A stretch of 64,000 nt of DNA from NCBI GenBank assembly GCA_038373885.1, contig JAWZYV010012274.1:2480001-2544000 (forward strand), read 5' to 3'. Below the pieces are notes generated by a model, which made no database searches, was not told the DNA's origin, and saw nothing but the letters and a program-made list of their open reading frames with translations. Source of the DNA: Cheiracanthium punctorium. Lineage: Eukaryota; Arthropoda; Arachnida; Araneae; Cheiracanthiidae. This document shows, one piece after another, positions 22,801-33,841 of the stretch. Made by a program: the position numbers and the translations under genes. How positions within the stretch are numbered: the first letter of the stretch is position 1; every line of letters begins with the position of its first letter.

Positions 22801-25245
22801 TTATTGTTTATATCTATGATCAATATTTAAGGAATGAAAGACGAGGTCACTGTTTTGGGGGCATACTGTGCAATTGTTTAAACTATAAATTTTATTACAT
22901 ACGCGATTTCAGTTCTACTCTTAACCCTTTAACTCGCAGTGTTCCCGCTCTGGAAACACCAAACTCTGACGTTTTGCTGTTGCCAGTCACGAAGAATACG
23001 TTTGATTTCTATAAAAATAGTTGCGGGTGAGACAGCTCCACGAGAATCCTTTCTTTTTTAGCACCTCATTTCCCGTAAAAAAAATTGTCAGGATTATTTT
23101 TAACAGCACTGACATCTGCTGAAAAATGGAAAAACGCGAGAACAGCTGAATAGATTGCAGATCTAGAGACCCTTTGTTGGACAGCTGACGATATGCGTTG
23201 GACAGCGACTGATAGCAGACCCTTTGTTTGACGACAGCTGGCTGTGTGGCACAGCCAGCTGTCGTCAAAAAAGGGTCTCTAGATCTGTGGCACGCGATGA
23301 ACGTTTTGATCGTCCGCCATATTGCTGGTAGTTAAGTCAAACGATGGCAACGGCTGCCCTTTTTTCAGCATTGGGAAAGGGTTGCGCCTCAAAGGGTTAA
23401 ACGTTGTATAACAAGAGCAGCTGAGTAGTTAAAATCTTCCGCAAACAACAATAACAATTACTTTCAGCTAAATCGCAAGATCCAGTCGCTTAAAAAAAAT
23501 TTTCCTATTAAAAAAAAAAAAAAAATGTGTTCCTGTGTATTTAAAAATGTCTGCGTATTTCTTTTTTGAATCGTTTATTTTACTTCTACAGTAAAGAAAA
23601 GAAATCAGAATGGATGCGAGACGGAAAATATGCCTGTCTCGTTTCGCGAAACAGCTCCTCCTCCCCTTATCTTGTCAAAAGATAAAGCAAGGATCGCCAG
23701 ATACATGCATCTGAAATCCGAGCTACAAGAGGTGTGTTGTGGGATTAAGGCCAATTATCTGCACGAGGGATCTAGGCCTATAAGTGGGGTGCCCTCCGTG
23801 GGGGTCTTTCTATGGGGTCCTAACCCCTACAAGAGCTGAAAAGGCAACTGCTTTACATTTGCGTTTATTGGTTTGTGGTTTGACAGAATTTCCTAGCGAC
23901 AGCTCTTTACTTCATAACTCGATCCAGGAGAACAGCAAAACACGCAAATTGTGATAAACTATTGTCTCAATATTTCACGTGTTTGAGCTATGAACACATT
24001 ATTTGAATGAAATTTATTCGTTAAACCATCCTCGCTCATGATCTAAATGCTATGTAACCGATTGTACGAAGATGTTTAAGGAGTCTATTTTGAAAAAGGA
24101 ATATTTTTCGAATGAATGTGTTCTATCAAATTAAATATAAGCTGCTCTTTCATCCAGTATTTCACAAAATGTCGTGATGATTTTGCTTTCGCTTAAAATA
24201 ATTTTTTTCTCAACTTTCAGGGAGCAATGCCTGCTGTTTGCGTATCTGGGGAGAGAAAGGAGCACCCTACATTCAAGGTCTTCATTTTGCGTATGGCTGT
24301 GGAGGCTTTTTAGCACCACTTTTGGCTGCTCCTTTTCTGTCGGAACACATACCCATCACCGGAGATCTCTCTCTTCTTGGTGTCACGCAAAACCTTACGA
24401 CAGAACTGCTCAGTGGAGTCCAAAATAGTACAGCTGAGCTCGAACTTAAAATCATAGCCAGCGAACCCATTACCATTCCTACAATTACTGTTGCGTATAC
24501 AATCGTCGGAATATTAGCGACTTTGGTTAGTGGGTGTTTCATTTTTGTGTATATATTTTCATCATCTGAGAAAACCACCGCTGAAAAAGACGAACAAGTT
24601 AAAGTCAGAAATCCAGGATTACCTTTTACTATCGTTGTTGTTATTTTGGCATGCTTACAAACAGGGCTCATTTCTGGAGTGGAAGTGAGTTTCGCACAAA
24701 TGCTCACATCTTACGTTGTTAAAAGTATTCACAATCTGTCGAAGGTTACTGGTTCTTACATGACTTCGGTCTACTGGGCTACTTTCACTGTAACCAGGGG
24801 ATTTTCCATCGCTTTAACCTGCAAAGTGAATGTGAAACATTTGTTGATCTTCGATCTGATTCTTTCTGTCACCGCTGCTCTCATACTGCTGATAGTAGGA
24901 ACTTGGTCTGTACCTGCTTTATGGGCTGGAACGGCACTTTTGGGGATTGGTGTCGCTTCCATTTTTCCAGCTTCGCTATCCTGGGTCGAAAAGTACATCA
25001 ACATTAACAACCGCGTTGCGTCTGTTTTTACTCTTGTATCTAGTGTATTGGAAATGACTGTGCCCTTGTCCATTAGCATCTACTTAGGTTCCCAACCCAA
25101 CGCTTTGTTCCACTTCATGACGGCAGCAACCATTTCCTGCTGTGTGTTATTCGCAATTCTCAGCGTCATCCTCAGTCGTAAAGGAGAAAAATACGTGCAT
25201 GAGGGCGCTTTACCAAAAGAGCAACAAGCAACATCAGCTGTTTAA
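16804..25245 (+). CDS. MFSD4B-like: MFSD4B/NaGLT1-like MFS transporter, gene 1 (4 coding exons)
   Basis: Spliced gene, coding exons 16804-16875, 19585-19711, 21261-21422 and 24221-25245 (1386 nt, 461 aa). All junctions are GT-AG with phases 0, 1, 1, and the frame stays open throughout. The product is a multi-pass membrane protein. The N-terminal half has a GPTLMDL segment after TM1 (residues 32-38) and a GYLVGSLTGG helix (about 59-68), as in MFSD4 and sodium-dependent glucose transporter 1 proteins. A luminal/extracellular loop follows about residue 157 with two N-glycosylation sequons (N178, N189), then about eight further hydrophobic helices and a short basic then acidic tail. Length is close to the family's usual 480-520 aa. 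Known family role: sugar or other solute uptake at the plasma membrane; the substrate here is inferred only. ATG 16804 is chosen because the paralogue on the other strand starts exactly 24 codons before the same intron. Odd point: the family DTGGN motif reads NTGSN (119-123). Confidence 0.92.
18271..18355 (+). mobile_element. hAT terminal fragment
   Basis: CAGTGTTTCCCAACCTTT is a classic hAT terminal sequence, followed by TTACATCTGCCGACCGG and a G-run. The partner end was not found. Confidence 0.5.
19015..19266 (+). pseudogene. Mariner-type transposase C-terminal relic, gene 1 intron 1
   Basis: Frames read LFHDNARLR, then LKHPPSSPNLAAKDFHVF and KLKMHLAERHFQT. These correspond to the mariner D-x-A-x-P/H catalytic block and the HPPYSPDLAPSDFHLF / KKHL block. 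Stops and frameshifts make it dead. The N-terminal half is too decayed to follow. Confidence 0.7.
19585..19711 (+). CDS. MFSD4B-like: Gene 1 coding exon 2
   Basis: 127 nt between TTTTCAG and GTGAGA, phase 0 in and phase 1 out. Codes the end of TM1, the GPTLMDL loop and the GYLVGSLTG start of TM2 (residues 25-67). It has the same length and phases as exon 2 of the - strand paralogue. Confidence 0.93.
20221..20408. mobile_element. hAT-like MITE, family 5, gene 1 intron 2
   Basis: CAGGTATGGGCAACCTTTGG, GGCCAAACTT, GTTCCACAGGCCGGATCAAA and a GGCCAGATCCAGCCCGC end; the same layout occurs at 4301-4472. Confidence 0.6.
21261..21422 (+). CDS. MFSD4B-like: Gene 1 coding exon 3
   Basis: 162 nt between TTAATTCAG and GTAAAT, phase 1 in and out. 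Codes residues 67-121: end of TM2 (GGIILD), TM3 and TM4, including the PWCR motif that the paralogue shares (residues 96-99). It ends in NTG where the family normally has DTG. Confidence 0.93.
21590..21790 (-). mobile_element. tRNA-derived SINE, family 1, copy b
   Basis: Body shared with 31000-31205 (ACATCTGGAGAAAACCTACC; GGGACCCGAACCCGGGACC). The latter is the complement of a pol III B box (GGTTCGGGTCCC), so the SINE reads on the - strand. Confidence 0.75.
21815..21930. repeat. Short tandem array of TGATGTCCTAATACTGA units
   Basis: About six irregular copies of a 15-30 bp unit containing ATGTCCTAATA. Confidence 0.85.
22165..22870. mobile_element. Foldback element, family A, about 0.7 kb, gene 1 intron 3
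   Basis: The left end (CCCAAAAACACTGACC, then TTATTCCTTAAATATTGATC) is repeated in inverted form at 22807-22870. The similarity continues imperfectly inward for about 150 bp (shared GGAGATT and AAATAAATAAAAAATT blocks). The same terminus recurs at 27690, 35912 and 60715. Confidence 0.65.
22925..23396. mobile_element. piggyBac-type MITE in gene 1 intron 3
   Basis: TTAA at 22921-22924 and 23397-23400 flank ends CCCTTTAACTCGCAG and (complement) CCCTTTGAGGCGCAA. It carries the strong hairpin at 23227-23269. No transposase frame is seen. Confidence 0.65.
23216..23280. repeat. Near-perfect hairpin inside the piggyBac MITE
   Basis: Arms 23227-23246 and 23250-23269 are perfect 20-bp complements (core GACGACAGCTGGCTGTG) with a 3-nt loop. 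The pairing continues outward with one bulge through AGACCCTTT / AAAGGGTCT. Confidence 0.9.
23745..23840 (-). mobile_element. tRNA-derived SINE, family 1, truncated copy c
   Basis: Shares GGATCTAGGCCT, TGCCCTCC-TGGGGG and GGTCCTAACCCCTA with the copy at 58.8 kb; the tRNA head is missing. Confidence 0.55.
24221..25245 (+). CDS. MFSD4B-like: Gene 1 terminal coding exon 4
   Basis: Begins after CAACTTTCAG and codes residues 121-461 up to TAA at 25243-25245. It holds the IWGEKGAPY segment (about 129-137), the HFAYGCGGFLAP helix, the glycosylated loop, and the C-terminal helices. These include a SVYWATFTVTRG stretch and a WVEKY segment like the paralogue's WIEKH. The tail KEQQATSAV is short. Synonymous sites are visibly richer in G+C than in the paralogue's matching exon. 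Confidence 0.95.
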
Positions 25246-25512
25246 ATAGTAGAAATTTCAAGCGCTGTCTTCTTTTAGTAATTCTGTTGTCTTTTCTTAA
25301 AGGTCATCTTCATCAATTATATTACATCGGCTGGGACAACCACGACAAAGTTGTAAATAGTTCATTTTTAAATGTGTTTTGTTAGTTCTGAATGTTTTTC
25401 TTTTTCCGTTTGTTTGTTGAATCTTCTTCCAAGTACACTAATTATGGTCAGACACTAGGCCACACTACCTTGTGATACTGTTTAGAGTGAGAAACCACCT
25501 CAATATTGTCCG

Positions 25513-25518
25513 AATAAA
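25513..25518 (+). terminator. Polyadenylation signal of gene 1
   Basis: AATAAA 268 nt after the gene 1 stop codon, followed by AT-rich sequence. It is the first canonical hexamer in the 3' flank and so is the likely transcript end. Confidence 0.7.
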
Positions 25519-25519
25519 T

Positions 25520-27689
25520 ATTTTTTCAAACCATAGAGTGTATTTATTTTCTAATTAAAACGAATGCATTTAACATGAAACGGTCTATCGTAACATGTAA
25601 TTTTATATTATTAGCTAATAGTAGTTTTAGTTTTGCGTGACCTGTGCACACAATACTGGTCAATGTAAATAGTACCAGGTCATTGTTATGTAATAGTTAC
25701 ATAACAATGCACAGAGGTACTGGCTTGAATCACTTTTCTAGAGTTTCAATTCTTTTACTTACATTGTGTACAGCTAAAATGAAATAATTAGTTTATATCA
25801 CTAATTATTGTAACTCAAAATAAAAAATATTCGGTAAAAACAACAAAAACAGTATTATGTGTTAGTAGAAAGGTAGTTTAAGTTACTTTGAACAACATTA
25901 AAATTTACGCCAAAAAAAACCTCCAGGAAAAATTGAGTTTCCAGATGTTTAATAACGCTATATCTATAGATCCCAATGACAGTTGAATTAAGGAAAACGT
26001 ACATTCCAATGGCAATTGAATTCTCCAAAAGTAAAACATGCATAAGAACCGTGTTAGAAGAAATATTTTACAGCATTTCTATTAGACTTTTAAAATGTAC
26101 CCTACCCATTTAAATTAGCTTTCATATCGAACCATCTGCAGCTCGATTTTGGTAAAAACATGCTGATAGTTTAAAGTTTTGACAACAATGAGCCATGTAG
26201 TATTTTCATATCTATACTGAAATTCAGAGCATGATTACAACCGCGTAACTACTTAAAAATGTAATCTGCAATGCGTGAGGGATATTCATGTACTGCGGAG
26301 AATATCCATATGCAGTAGACTCTCGATTAACCGGGATGATCGGGAAATGCCTCTTCCCGGATTACCGAATTTATTCAAATTTTGCGAAAAACGTTTGAAA
26401 AAATTATAGAAAATGTAAAACTTTTTTAATGTTATTTAGATGTACTATTAGTACATTACCAAAAAGAAAAGTACTTTCCCTCGCTATTTGGTGAAGAATG
26501 AAATGGTAGAAATCTGTTTTCGTTTCCTATTTGCTCTTTGACGAACTTTATTACGTAAATTTCTCAGCATCATTTTTTCAGCAGGCTTTCATCTTCTTGC
26601 TCCAAACAATTACGTAACGCTTGATGTACTGATGCGTCTCCATGATTCAGTTTTTGATGAGCTACATAATCACTTCACCCCACCATGGCCATGTGCAATA
26701 ATTGAGGTTTAAAAGCTAATTATCTCCCTTCAAGATAGTATATAGGTCAGCTCTTGTACAAATGCTTGGCTTTAAGATCAGTAGTTTTAAAAAGTTAGTG
26801 TCTTTGTTTATATTATCTCCGTTACAAAGCCGTCACCAGTAGCGAAGCCAGGATTTCTTTTCGTGGATGGCTGTGAACTCCAAAACTGAAAATGAAAAAT
26901 AACTCATAAAAACCGATATGCCATATCTTTTACTTTTTCCTTTTTTTTTGTCTAAAAGTGTCCGCATATGCATATAAAAGTTAAATAAATAAATAAATTC
27001 CTAAATCTAATTTTAAATCTTTGCAGTTGGGAAAATAAACGTCAGAAAAAAAAATTGGCTTAGGTCCGCAGATGGACCTTCAATCTCTCAAAGAGAACAT
27101 AAGGATATCAAGGGGAACTTTCAGTTTATCACGAATGCGTAATCCCTTGGCACTGTACGCCCCTTGCCGCAGCCGTGTCTTCGTAACTGAGGGAGTGAAA
27201 AGGTTAACTATTCATTGAGTTGTAGTACGTGAGCAAATGAGACCGTCCTATAATGTATTTCGTGACTGGTGTTTTCACATGATTTATTTATTGCCTAAGA
27301 CCTTTATTTTTTACTTTCAAACTTTTTTACTAGCCAATATTATATAAAATAATTCTGACAGCAAGTTCTCTAAAATTATATTTTAAATTCTATTCGACCC
27401 TTTCTAGCCTTTAAAAATCTAAGCACCCTAGTCTGTGGCCTAGTTGGGGCCTATGCGCTAAGCAGACGATCCTCTCGGCAGAACTGGTACCTTGCAAATT
27501 TATCATACAATTTACATTAATGTGCAAAATGTCTCTACTAGTTTCCTGAAAATGAATCGCGAAATTTGTTTTTCCCTACATTTGTAGAGTATGCTTTAAT
27601 AAAATATTATAATTGTGTGAAATTTTCATTAAAAAATGGACGTCCTGAAAGTCGTGCCCTGTGCTTGTTAGTTCAAACATTCATATACA
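25520..27689. other. Intergenic, between the convergent genes
   Basis: Only a Tigger-like end at 26312 and low-complexity sequence. No coding signal. Confidence 0.55.
26312..26400 (+). mobile_element. Tigger-like terminal fragment
   Basis: GCAGTAGACTCTCGATTAACCGGG followed by CCCGGATTACCG matches the usual Tigger terminal wording (CAGT..ACTCTCGATTA..CGG). The other end was not found. Confidence 0.45.
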
Positions 27690-27880
27690 AGGTGTCCCAA
27701 AGACACTAACCTAGGCTTTTATTCCTTACACATTCATCATGGACATGTGCATTAAATTACAAAGTTACGTAGGTACAGAATTTTATGACATTGATTAAAA
27801 TTTTCAGAAGATTGAATTAAAATAACTGGAAAATTAAAAATTTTTATACGGCACCAGTATAAAAAAAAAATACATATATA
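27690..27880 (+). mobile_element. Foldback family A terminus, copy 2
   Basis: Shares GTGTCCCAAAGACACTAACC and CTTTTATTCC with the copy at 22165, then the same internal blocks (AAATTACAAAG, GATTGAATTAAAATAA). No matching right arm was found. Confidence 0.6.
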
Positions 27881-28089
27881 TATTGAAAAGTGCCCTATAC
27901 ATTAATTAGGTGATACAGAACTTCAACTAGGGGATTGCACGCGGGGTATATGCCCTGGGCGCCGTACTAACGGGGCACCAAAATCACGTATAGTACAATG
28001 GAAGAGGGTGCCGTATTTATGGTTGCCCCTTGTAACGTAAACTCTAGTTGCGGCACTGGTGGCTGAAGCCCCAACTGTGCTCTTGCATA

Positions 28090-28205
28090 CGTCATTTACA
28101 TAAATTTAACAGCTTGATTTTGGGACCTTTTATTAAAAAAAAAAAAAAAGAAAGAAAGAAAAAATATGCATGATTTTCTCACCATTTCCCCCCCACCTGA
28201 CCCTA
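28090..28205 (-). repeat. Third, inverted copy of the intron 2 duplication unit
   Basis: On the - strand it reads GAAAATGGTGAGAAAATCATG-type sequence, then GGTCCCAAAATCAAGCTG and TTAAATTTATG, as in 58420-58510. Confidence 0.7.
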
Positions 28206-28259
28206 TAGGACACATAAAAAGGAACACTTGTAACTGAGCTCTTAGAAACTTAGCTTAAA

Positions 28260-28620
28260 TACGGGTTAGGACCCCGTCCCGCAGTGGTCTGGGCGCTAAA
28301 CTCTGTTCCCACTAGAATACGACAAGTGAAGCAGCATCCGACTCGGCTAGTGCTTGAGAGGGTGAACTCCTCTCTCGGCTAGACTGGACTACTATGGGGC
28401 CGTGCACGCTAATGGGAGCAGGTGCGTGTGAAATCCGTCGTGGCTCCAATGTCCTTCATATTTAACGATACCTCTGGGAAGTGCTGATTTCAGGTGGTGG
28501 GTCCCTCATCTGAAACTGGTTCAAAATGAGGGGACACCGAGCGAAGTCGGACCTCCTACCACTGGGGCTCATTCAGGTGGAACCCGCCCCCTTCTGCCCT
28601 ATATGGAGGATCTTTGCGGT
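28260..28620 (+). mobile_element. SINE-like repeat, family 4, copy 1
   Basis: A tRNA-like head (CCGCAGTGGTCTGGGCGC) is followed by a body shared with 63436-63600: GATACCTCTGGG, a GGTCCCTC-TCTG stretch, TAGTTCAAAAT-like AGGGGAC, and CACTGGGG. An open frame starting at 28526 mostly translates this repeat. Confidence 0.6.
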
Positions 28621-29089
28621 TGCCAGAGGGCATCAGAAGCAACAAATCGAGTTTGCCGAAAACTGCAAAATACGCTGGGGGAATTCAACAGAAACTAATG
28701 AAACAAGCAGCTTCATCTCTTGTGTAGAACAAGAACTAACTACTGTAGCTACATTCTTTTGGTACCAAACGGAAGAATTTTTTGTTACTGCAAAAAAATA
28801 CATGTTATTTCAAACTCCCACTGGATGGAGAGACCCTCTTTTTGGTGCAAACCCTTAAATTATTTATTGAACCCTTTCAGACCCTGCTTCCACAATTAAG
28901 GACACAAAAATTATCAATAATATCGTATAAGACGGATGTCCCGATCTGAGCACATAATGAAAAATAAATTTAATTAACCAGGATTTTGCAAGAAACTTTT
29001 TAAAGCGCATCGAGTTAACACCTTAAAAAGTTTTATTTCAAATTACGAAAGGGTACTACAGACGGTAAAAAGTTTTTGGAGGACAAAAA

Positions 29090-30000
29090 TTCAGTTACCG
29101 ATGATAGAATGGCAGCATTAAAAGTAGCAATTGAAATTTTCAGTCCATGTGAACTATTCGCTGTAACTTTGCAAACACGGGATATACTGCTATGAAGGCA
29201 AAAATATCTGCAGAGTGTCTAGGAGATTCTTTCAAATATGAGAAGTGACGAAAAATTTGAATATATTTAGACAGAAACAAAAACAGCCGCCGAACTTTTA
29301 CAATGGGAGCTTCCACATCCATCTAGAAAAAGAAAACTTCCAAGTCGGTATGAATATTCCAATATTTCTCAAAATTTCCCTATCACCAACATTAGTGAAA
29401 CAGCTCAACTTCGAAAAAGCTTCTTTGAAGTCATTCATATAGTCTCTAACGAAATTGAAAAAGATTTCGTCAACCAGGAATTGAGAATATGGTAAAATTT
29501 GAAGAAGTGCTTACATCTGCTGTGAAAGGACAAACATTGAAAGACACTTTTTTTGCAGGAAAAATTAGGTATACATTCAAGTGATTTCAGTCTTGAAAAG
29601 CTGGAAGCTCAGTTAATTTTGCTACCTAGTGTAGTTAAAGATATGTTGGAATCACCATTTGATATCTGACAGAAGTTACTCGCAGAATCAACTATGATTA
29701 CAGACATCATGAGTGAAGTATTCAAACTTGTAGAATTGATCTCCATTGTACCTGCATCTGCAGCTACAGCTGAAAGATCTTGTAGCGCTCTTAGACGTGC
29801 AAAAACGAATTTGCGCACAAACATGACACAAAAACGTTTAACACATCTCCTAATTCTCAACATTCACCAATCTTACACTGCAAAAATCAATTTAGACTAT
29901 ATCGTAAAAGAGTTTGTGTGTGAACTGCAGAAAGGAAATCTGTATTTGGTAATTAAATTTGATAGTAAATTTGGCCAACTTCCAGATATAAAAAAATCTT
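29090..30000 (+). pseudogene. hAT transposase relic (ZMYM1/DUF4371-like)
   Basis: The clearest part is the C-terminal hAT dimerisation region in the open frame from 29694. It reads IVPASAATAERSCSALRRAK, then TNMTQKRLTHLLILNIH and a FV-E tail. Upstream broken frames fit the same protein type: MRSDEKFEYI, ELPHPSRKRKLPSRYEY and NEIEK-RF. Stops and frameshifts lie between them. The last 30 codons of the open frame run into poly-T and are not part of the family. Confidence 0.7.
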
Positions 30001-30999
30001 ACTTCAGTTTGTTTTTTTTTTTATTTTTTTATTGCAAATATTCTGTCGCCCCCCCCCGCCCACTTTCTAAAACGTTGGCACGTCCCTGGTAAGCATCGCA
30101 CCTAGGCGCCGGCTTCGAAGGGGCGTCATTTCGAAATCAAAACTTAAGTAGAGCATAAAAGGGGGCGTCTTTTTTACATTAGCAGGGGGCGCCACATACC
30201 CTAGGACCGCTCCTGTTTGTAACCATCTTAATTTTAAATTGCATTCAGAATCAGAGAGATTTCAGTGCCAAGGAAGCCGGCGAAGAACAGGATTCTCTCC
30301 GAACAAGATTTATTAAGATGGCGAACCAACTTTAATAGGCGGCTAGTAATAATATATAGCAAAGTGGAATTATAAAAATAAATAAAACTACCAAATTTTA
30401 CCAGAGTAACAAAAAAAAAAAAGTTGTGGACTGTGATGACACACAAAAATAATATGTAGACAAATCTTTAAAACGCAGTTTAAATAAATACATTAACTTT
30501 GTGGATTGTCACAATCACTGTTTAAATATACAGATAAAAAAGCATTTTCTGCATATTTCACAGCACATATGGCAAAACTTATCAGTTGGATTTTATGCTT
30601 AGTACATAACTTTCATCATTTTTATTTTTATTAATTTTTAAAGCGTTATAATACATTGTTTTGAAACGTAAAAAATAAAATGAAATAAATATTTCAAATA
30701 AAATTTAGAAAAAAATTTAATTATTAATTTAATGGAATTATTTGCACTTTCCGCCAGATGGCAGCATCAGATTTTTATATCCCTCATCTGTAAACTCAGC
30801 TTGGTTCATTTTCATAGCATTGTGTTACAAGTCTTTCCGAGTCTCAAGTCTATGGTAGAGAGTCAAGTGCATAATGTGTAAACAGCGCCATCGCCGTATG
30901 CCACGGCGATGAGGCTCTAACTTTTTGTTTATTCAGATTTCAGTCATCTGCAGCTCATTGTTTGTTTGTGTGTGTGTGATTATGGCAACGCTACTCTAC

Positions 31000-31205
31000 G
31001 GCGATCTGCCAAAGATGGGGAATGCCTGGGTACGAGGACTTTCTAAGGGGTTCTAACGGGTATTCACGTTACATCTGGAGAAAACCTACCAAAACTCCAA
31101 ACCGTTAGATCGACAGCCGCGCAATGGGACCCGAACCCGGAACCTTCACACTTCGGCCGTCTACCATTTTCAGTGACATAACCACTGTGCCATGGTGAGG
31201 CCATC
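31000..31205 (-). mobile_element. tRNA-derived SINE, family 1, most complete copy
   Basis: On the - strand it starts with a pol III A-box-like TGGCACAGTGGTTATGTC (right end near 31195), then the B box GGTTCGGGTCCC, and a body with GGTAGGTTTTCTCCAGATGT. Too diverged and too long to be a tRNA gene. Confidence 0.8.
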
Positions 31206-31367
31206 TGCAGCTCATACCCAACTCCGAAAGTTTTATAACCAAAATTGAGACATTTCATAAAAATTAAATTGCCAATGTCGGTATAGCTATGGGGGATTCC
31301 ATAAATTATAGAACGCATTTTTCGGTAAACTTTGATCCTTTCCTCTACCCTTATGTCACAAGACCAG

Positions 31368-31882
31368 CAGGGCCTGATTACCACACAGATCAACTAGGCC
31401 ACGGCCTAGGGCCCCCAAATTATAGGGGGGGGGGGCCCTAAATTATTAAAATAGTTTAAGTTCTATTCTTAAAAGAAATGAGTTATGCTAAATTTTTAAC
31501 AGTAGCGATAAAGAGATGTACTTTGACAATACATACTTCTGAGCAAAAAGGTTTGTTTACAGTATATTCAGGAATAAAGTAATCGTCATATTAAGATAAT
31601 GAGAATTCCACCATGTAGTATTCATTGACGTGAAATCATTTGACTCTGAAACATAACTTCATTAAAAGCTAAAAATCTGTGAACTTTTAAGTTAAAACTT
31701 TTTGTACTGGAAAGGTTGAATCTAAAGCGCCTTCCCCTCCTCTAGATGTATGAAATTGTGAAGCAATATTGGTATATTATGATTATAGGTGGTATGACCA
31801 ATAAGAAATGACCGCACAGAGGCCCCACAAGAGTGCTGGACCTAGGGCCTCCGAATGTCTTAGTCAGGCAGACCAGGCTCTG
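31368..31882. mobile_element. hAT MITE, 515 bp, with perfect 8-bp target duplication
   Basis: The 8-bp duplication AAGACCAG lies at 31360-31367 and 31883-31890. Ends are CAGGGCCTGATTACC and (complement) CAGAGCCTGGTCTGCC. No coding content. Confidence 0.85.
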
Positions 31883-32264
31883 AAGACCAGGGGTCGATGA
31901 GGAAGAAAATTGGGTCTGTCTTGCGGCCCCTTACAATCGATTAAAACGACCCCTTCACAAAAATGCAATCGACTAAAAGGGTCTTTCACAAAAATACAAT
32001 CGATCACATACAGGCCATTAAATATTTTACCCTATATTTTAATCGGTTTTATTAATTATTTTGCCAAAAAAAGCTACTTTTATTAAAAATTTGTAGGAAA
32101 ATTCACAAAAATGAGTAATATTCACAATAATAAGCAATTTTCACTTTTTATAAAAACCTTTCTCGATTTTAACTCAATAGATGTATTTTATAACAGAAGT
32201 GAAGTATCCCTTGCCTTCCTGAAATTACTATGCAGAGGTCAGCCAATGGTAGATCCAGGAGGGG

Positions 32265-32405
32265 GAGAGACCAAGGCCATATCCAGGGGGTCTGGTCTCC
32301 CCCCCCGCCCGAAATTTAAAATTTTGTTAACAAAACAATAACAAAAGCCTTTTTCACCTTTTAATCCCCCCCCCTCCGAAAAAAAATTTCTGGGTACAGC
32401 CCTGG
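32265..32405. mobile_element. Probable DNA-transposon remnant
   Basis: ATCCAGGGGGTCTGG on the left and (complement) CAGGGCTGTACCCAGAAATT on the right bound a C-rich, non-coding core. Open frames on either strand here are low-complexity. Confidence 0.35.
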
Positions 32406-33841
32406 AAGAGACCAGTAGCGCTCTTACCTTCACAATTAAACTCATGTTTAACCTGTTCACTCTCATCATCAGAAAGATGTAACAGAAAACTCTCCTTTGA
32501 CCGACGCGATGTTGCTTTCCAGAAGGGTCCTTTCAATCCTCTGCTGGAGCATTCAAAGAACTATTCTGAAAAGCAACATCTGTCAAAGAAGGAGAGTCTT
32601 CTCGGCTTCATCTTTTTAATGATGAGAGAGAAAAGGTTAAGCATGGGTTTCAAATAAAAGGGAAAAGGTAAAAAAAAAAAAAAAAAAAAGAGTGACCCAT
32701 TTCTGACACAGTGAAGCCTCCAAAAGTTGGCCAGTTGTTATTCCATCAAAAAGTATCCAATTTATAGAGGTATCTTTCAATATCATGGCCACATTCCATT
32801 CCCATAAAAGCATCCAACATTGCGAGGAGTATAACTGGGTAGGTTTCACGGTAATATGCTTTGTCTTACACTTTGCCCATCCTTTGAAACTTTTCTGGAT
32901 CCGCCACTGAGGCCCCAACACTGTAACTTTGACAAGGTTGAAGAACATCAGCAGTAGCTGACATTTTGTCTTTGTTCATTTGCTTAGCTCATGACATTGC
33001 AATGTCGGGTGGAATTATTCTGGAGTTTTGAATTTTAGTCATATGTGGGGTGTTCTGTACATAAATCCGTAAAACAGTGGAAATGTTTCTACCAATACAC
33101 AAGTTGTAACTAATGGCACAAAAATTTGAAAATTCATTATAGCACGATTGTGACATAACAGCATTGTTGACCCCTCCCAACTTCCCTGTCACAACTGGTT
33201 AAACTCTCCCTCTCCTTGCAGCTTTACGTAATTTATGGTAGCACCCATACTACCCATAATAGAAACAAACATTCAGTATTTCTAGGTATTGAAATTTTTA
33301 ATGTAAAGTAAAATTTTCATGCAACAGACGAAAAATAAACACTGTACATAAAAAAGAAAACTTTTAATTCTCAACAATATTTTAATGTCATTAAAAAATT
33401 TAAAACATTTAAAAACCATCAATGTATTAAATAATACTGACATTAATATGAGTACAAATACATTCCCATCACTAAAAATCACAAAAAGTAAAACAAAATA
33501 AAAAATAATGCTTTTTTTAGTTATATATATATTATATATGAGCATGTAAATATTAAGTCATTTAGAAAATTCCAAGAATACATACACCCTAATTTACTTA
33601 CAAACAGTAATAAATGCACATTTATCTCCAAAGTAAAAATATGGATAAGTATTTCATAAATGTATACTGCACACACATCACTACATATACTATCAATTGT
33701 CTGAAACCATATCACAGAATACTTTTAAAACATACGTAACGCAATTACATTGATCTAAATAATACTATTCAAAGTCAAATATAGTATAAACCAACAACAA
33801 ATATGGGAGGTAATGAGTTCCTTACAAGAAAGTATTGATGC

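Larger units (their letters stand above)
27924..30213 (+). mobile_element. Decayed hAT element containing the ZMYM1-like relic and a SINE
   Basis: The right end, read on the complement, is CAGGAGCGGTCCTAGGGTAT followed by GTGGCGCCCC. The left flank has a similar GGGGTATATG...TGGGCGCC stretch. The transposase relic and a GC-rich SINE (28260-28620) lie between. The left boundary is approximate. Confidence 0.45.

Noticed and set aside
24282..25079. Open frames of 141 and 102 codons on the - strand
   Set aside because: They are antisense shadows of gene 1 exon 4.
28526..28858. 110-codon open frame
   Set aside because: Its first part translates SINE family 4 and the rest matches nothing; repeat-derived.
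30745..30765. CTCF-like CGCCAGATGGCAGCA site
   Set aside because: One isolated short match cannot be told from chance.
31064..31393. 109-codon - strand open frame
   Set aside because: It reads through the tRNA-derived SINE at 31000-31205 and flank.
32637..33192. - strand frames that look weakly protein-like (for example MLDAFMGMECGHDIERYLY near 32780)
   Set aside because: Fragments with stops and no family I can name; probably an unidentified relic.
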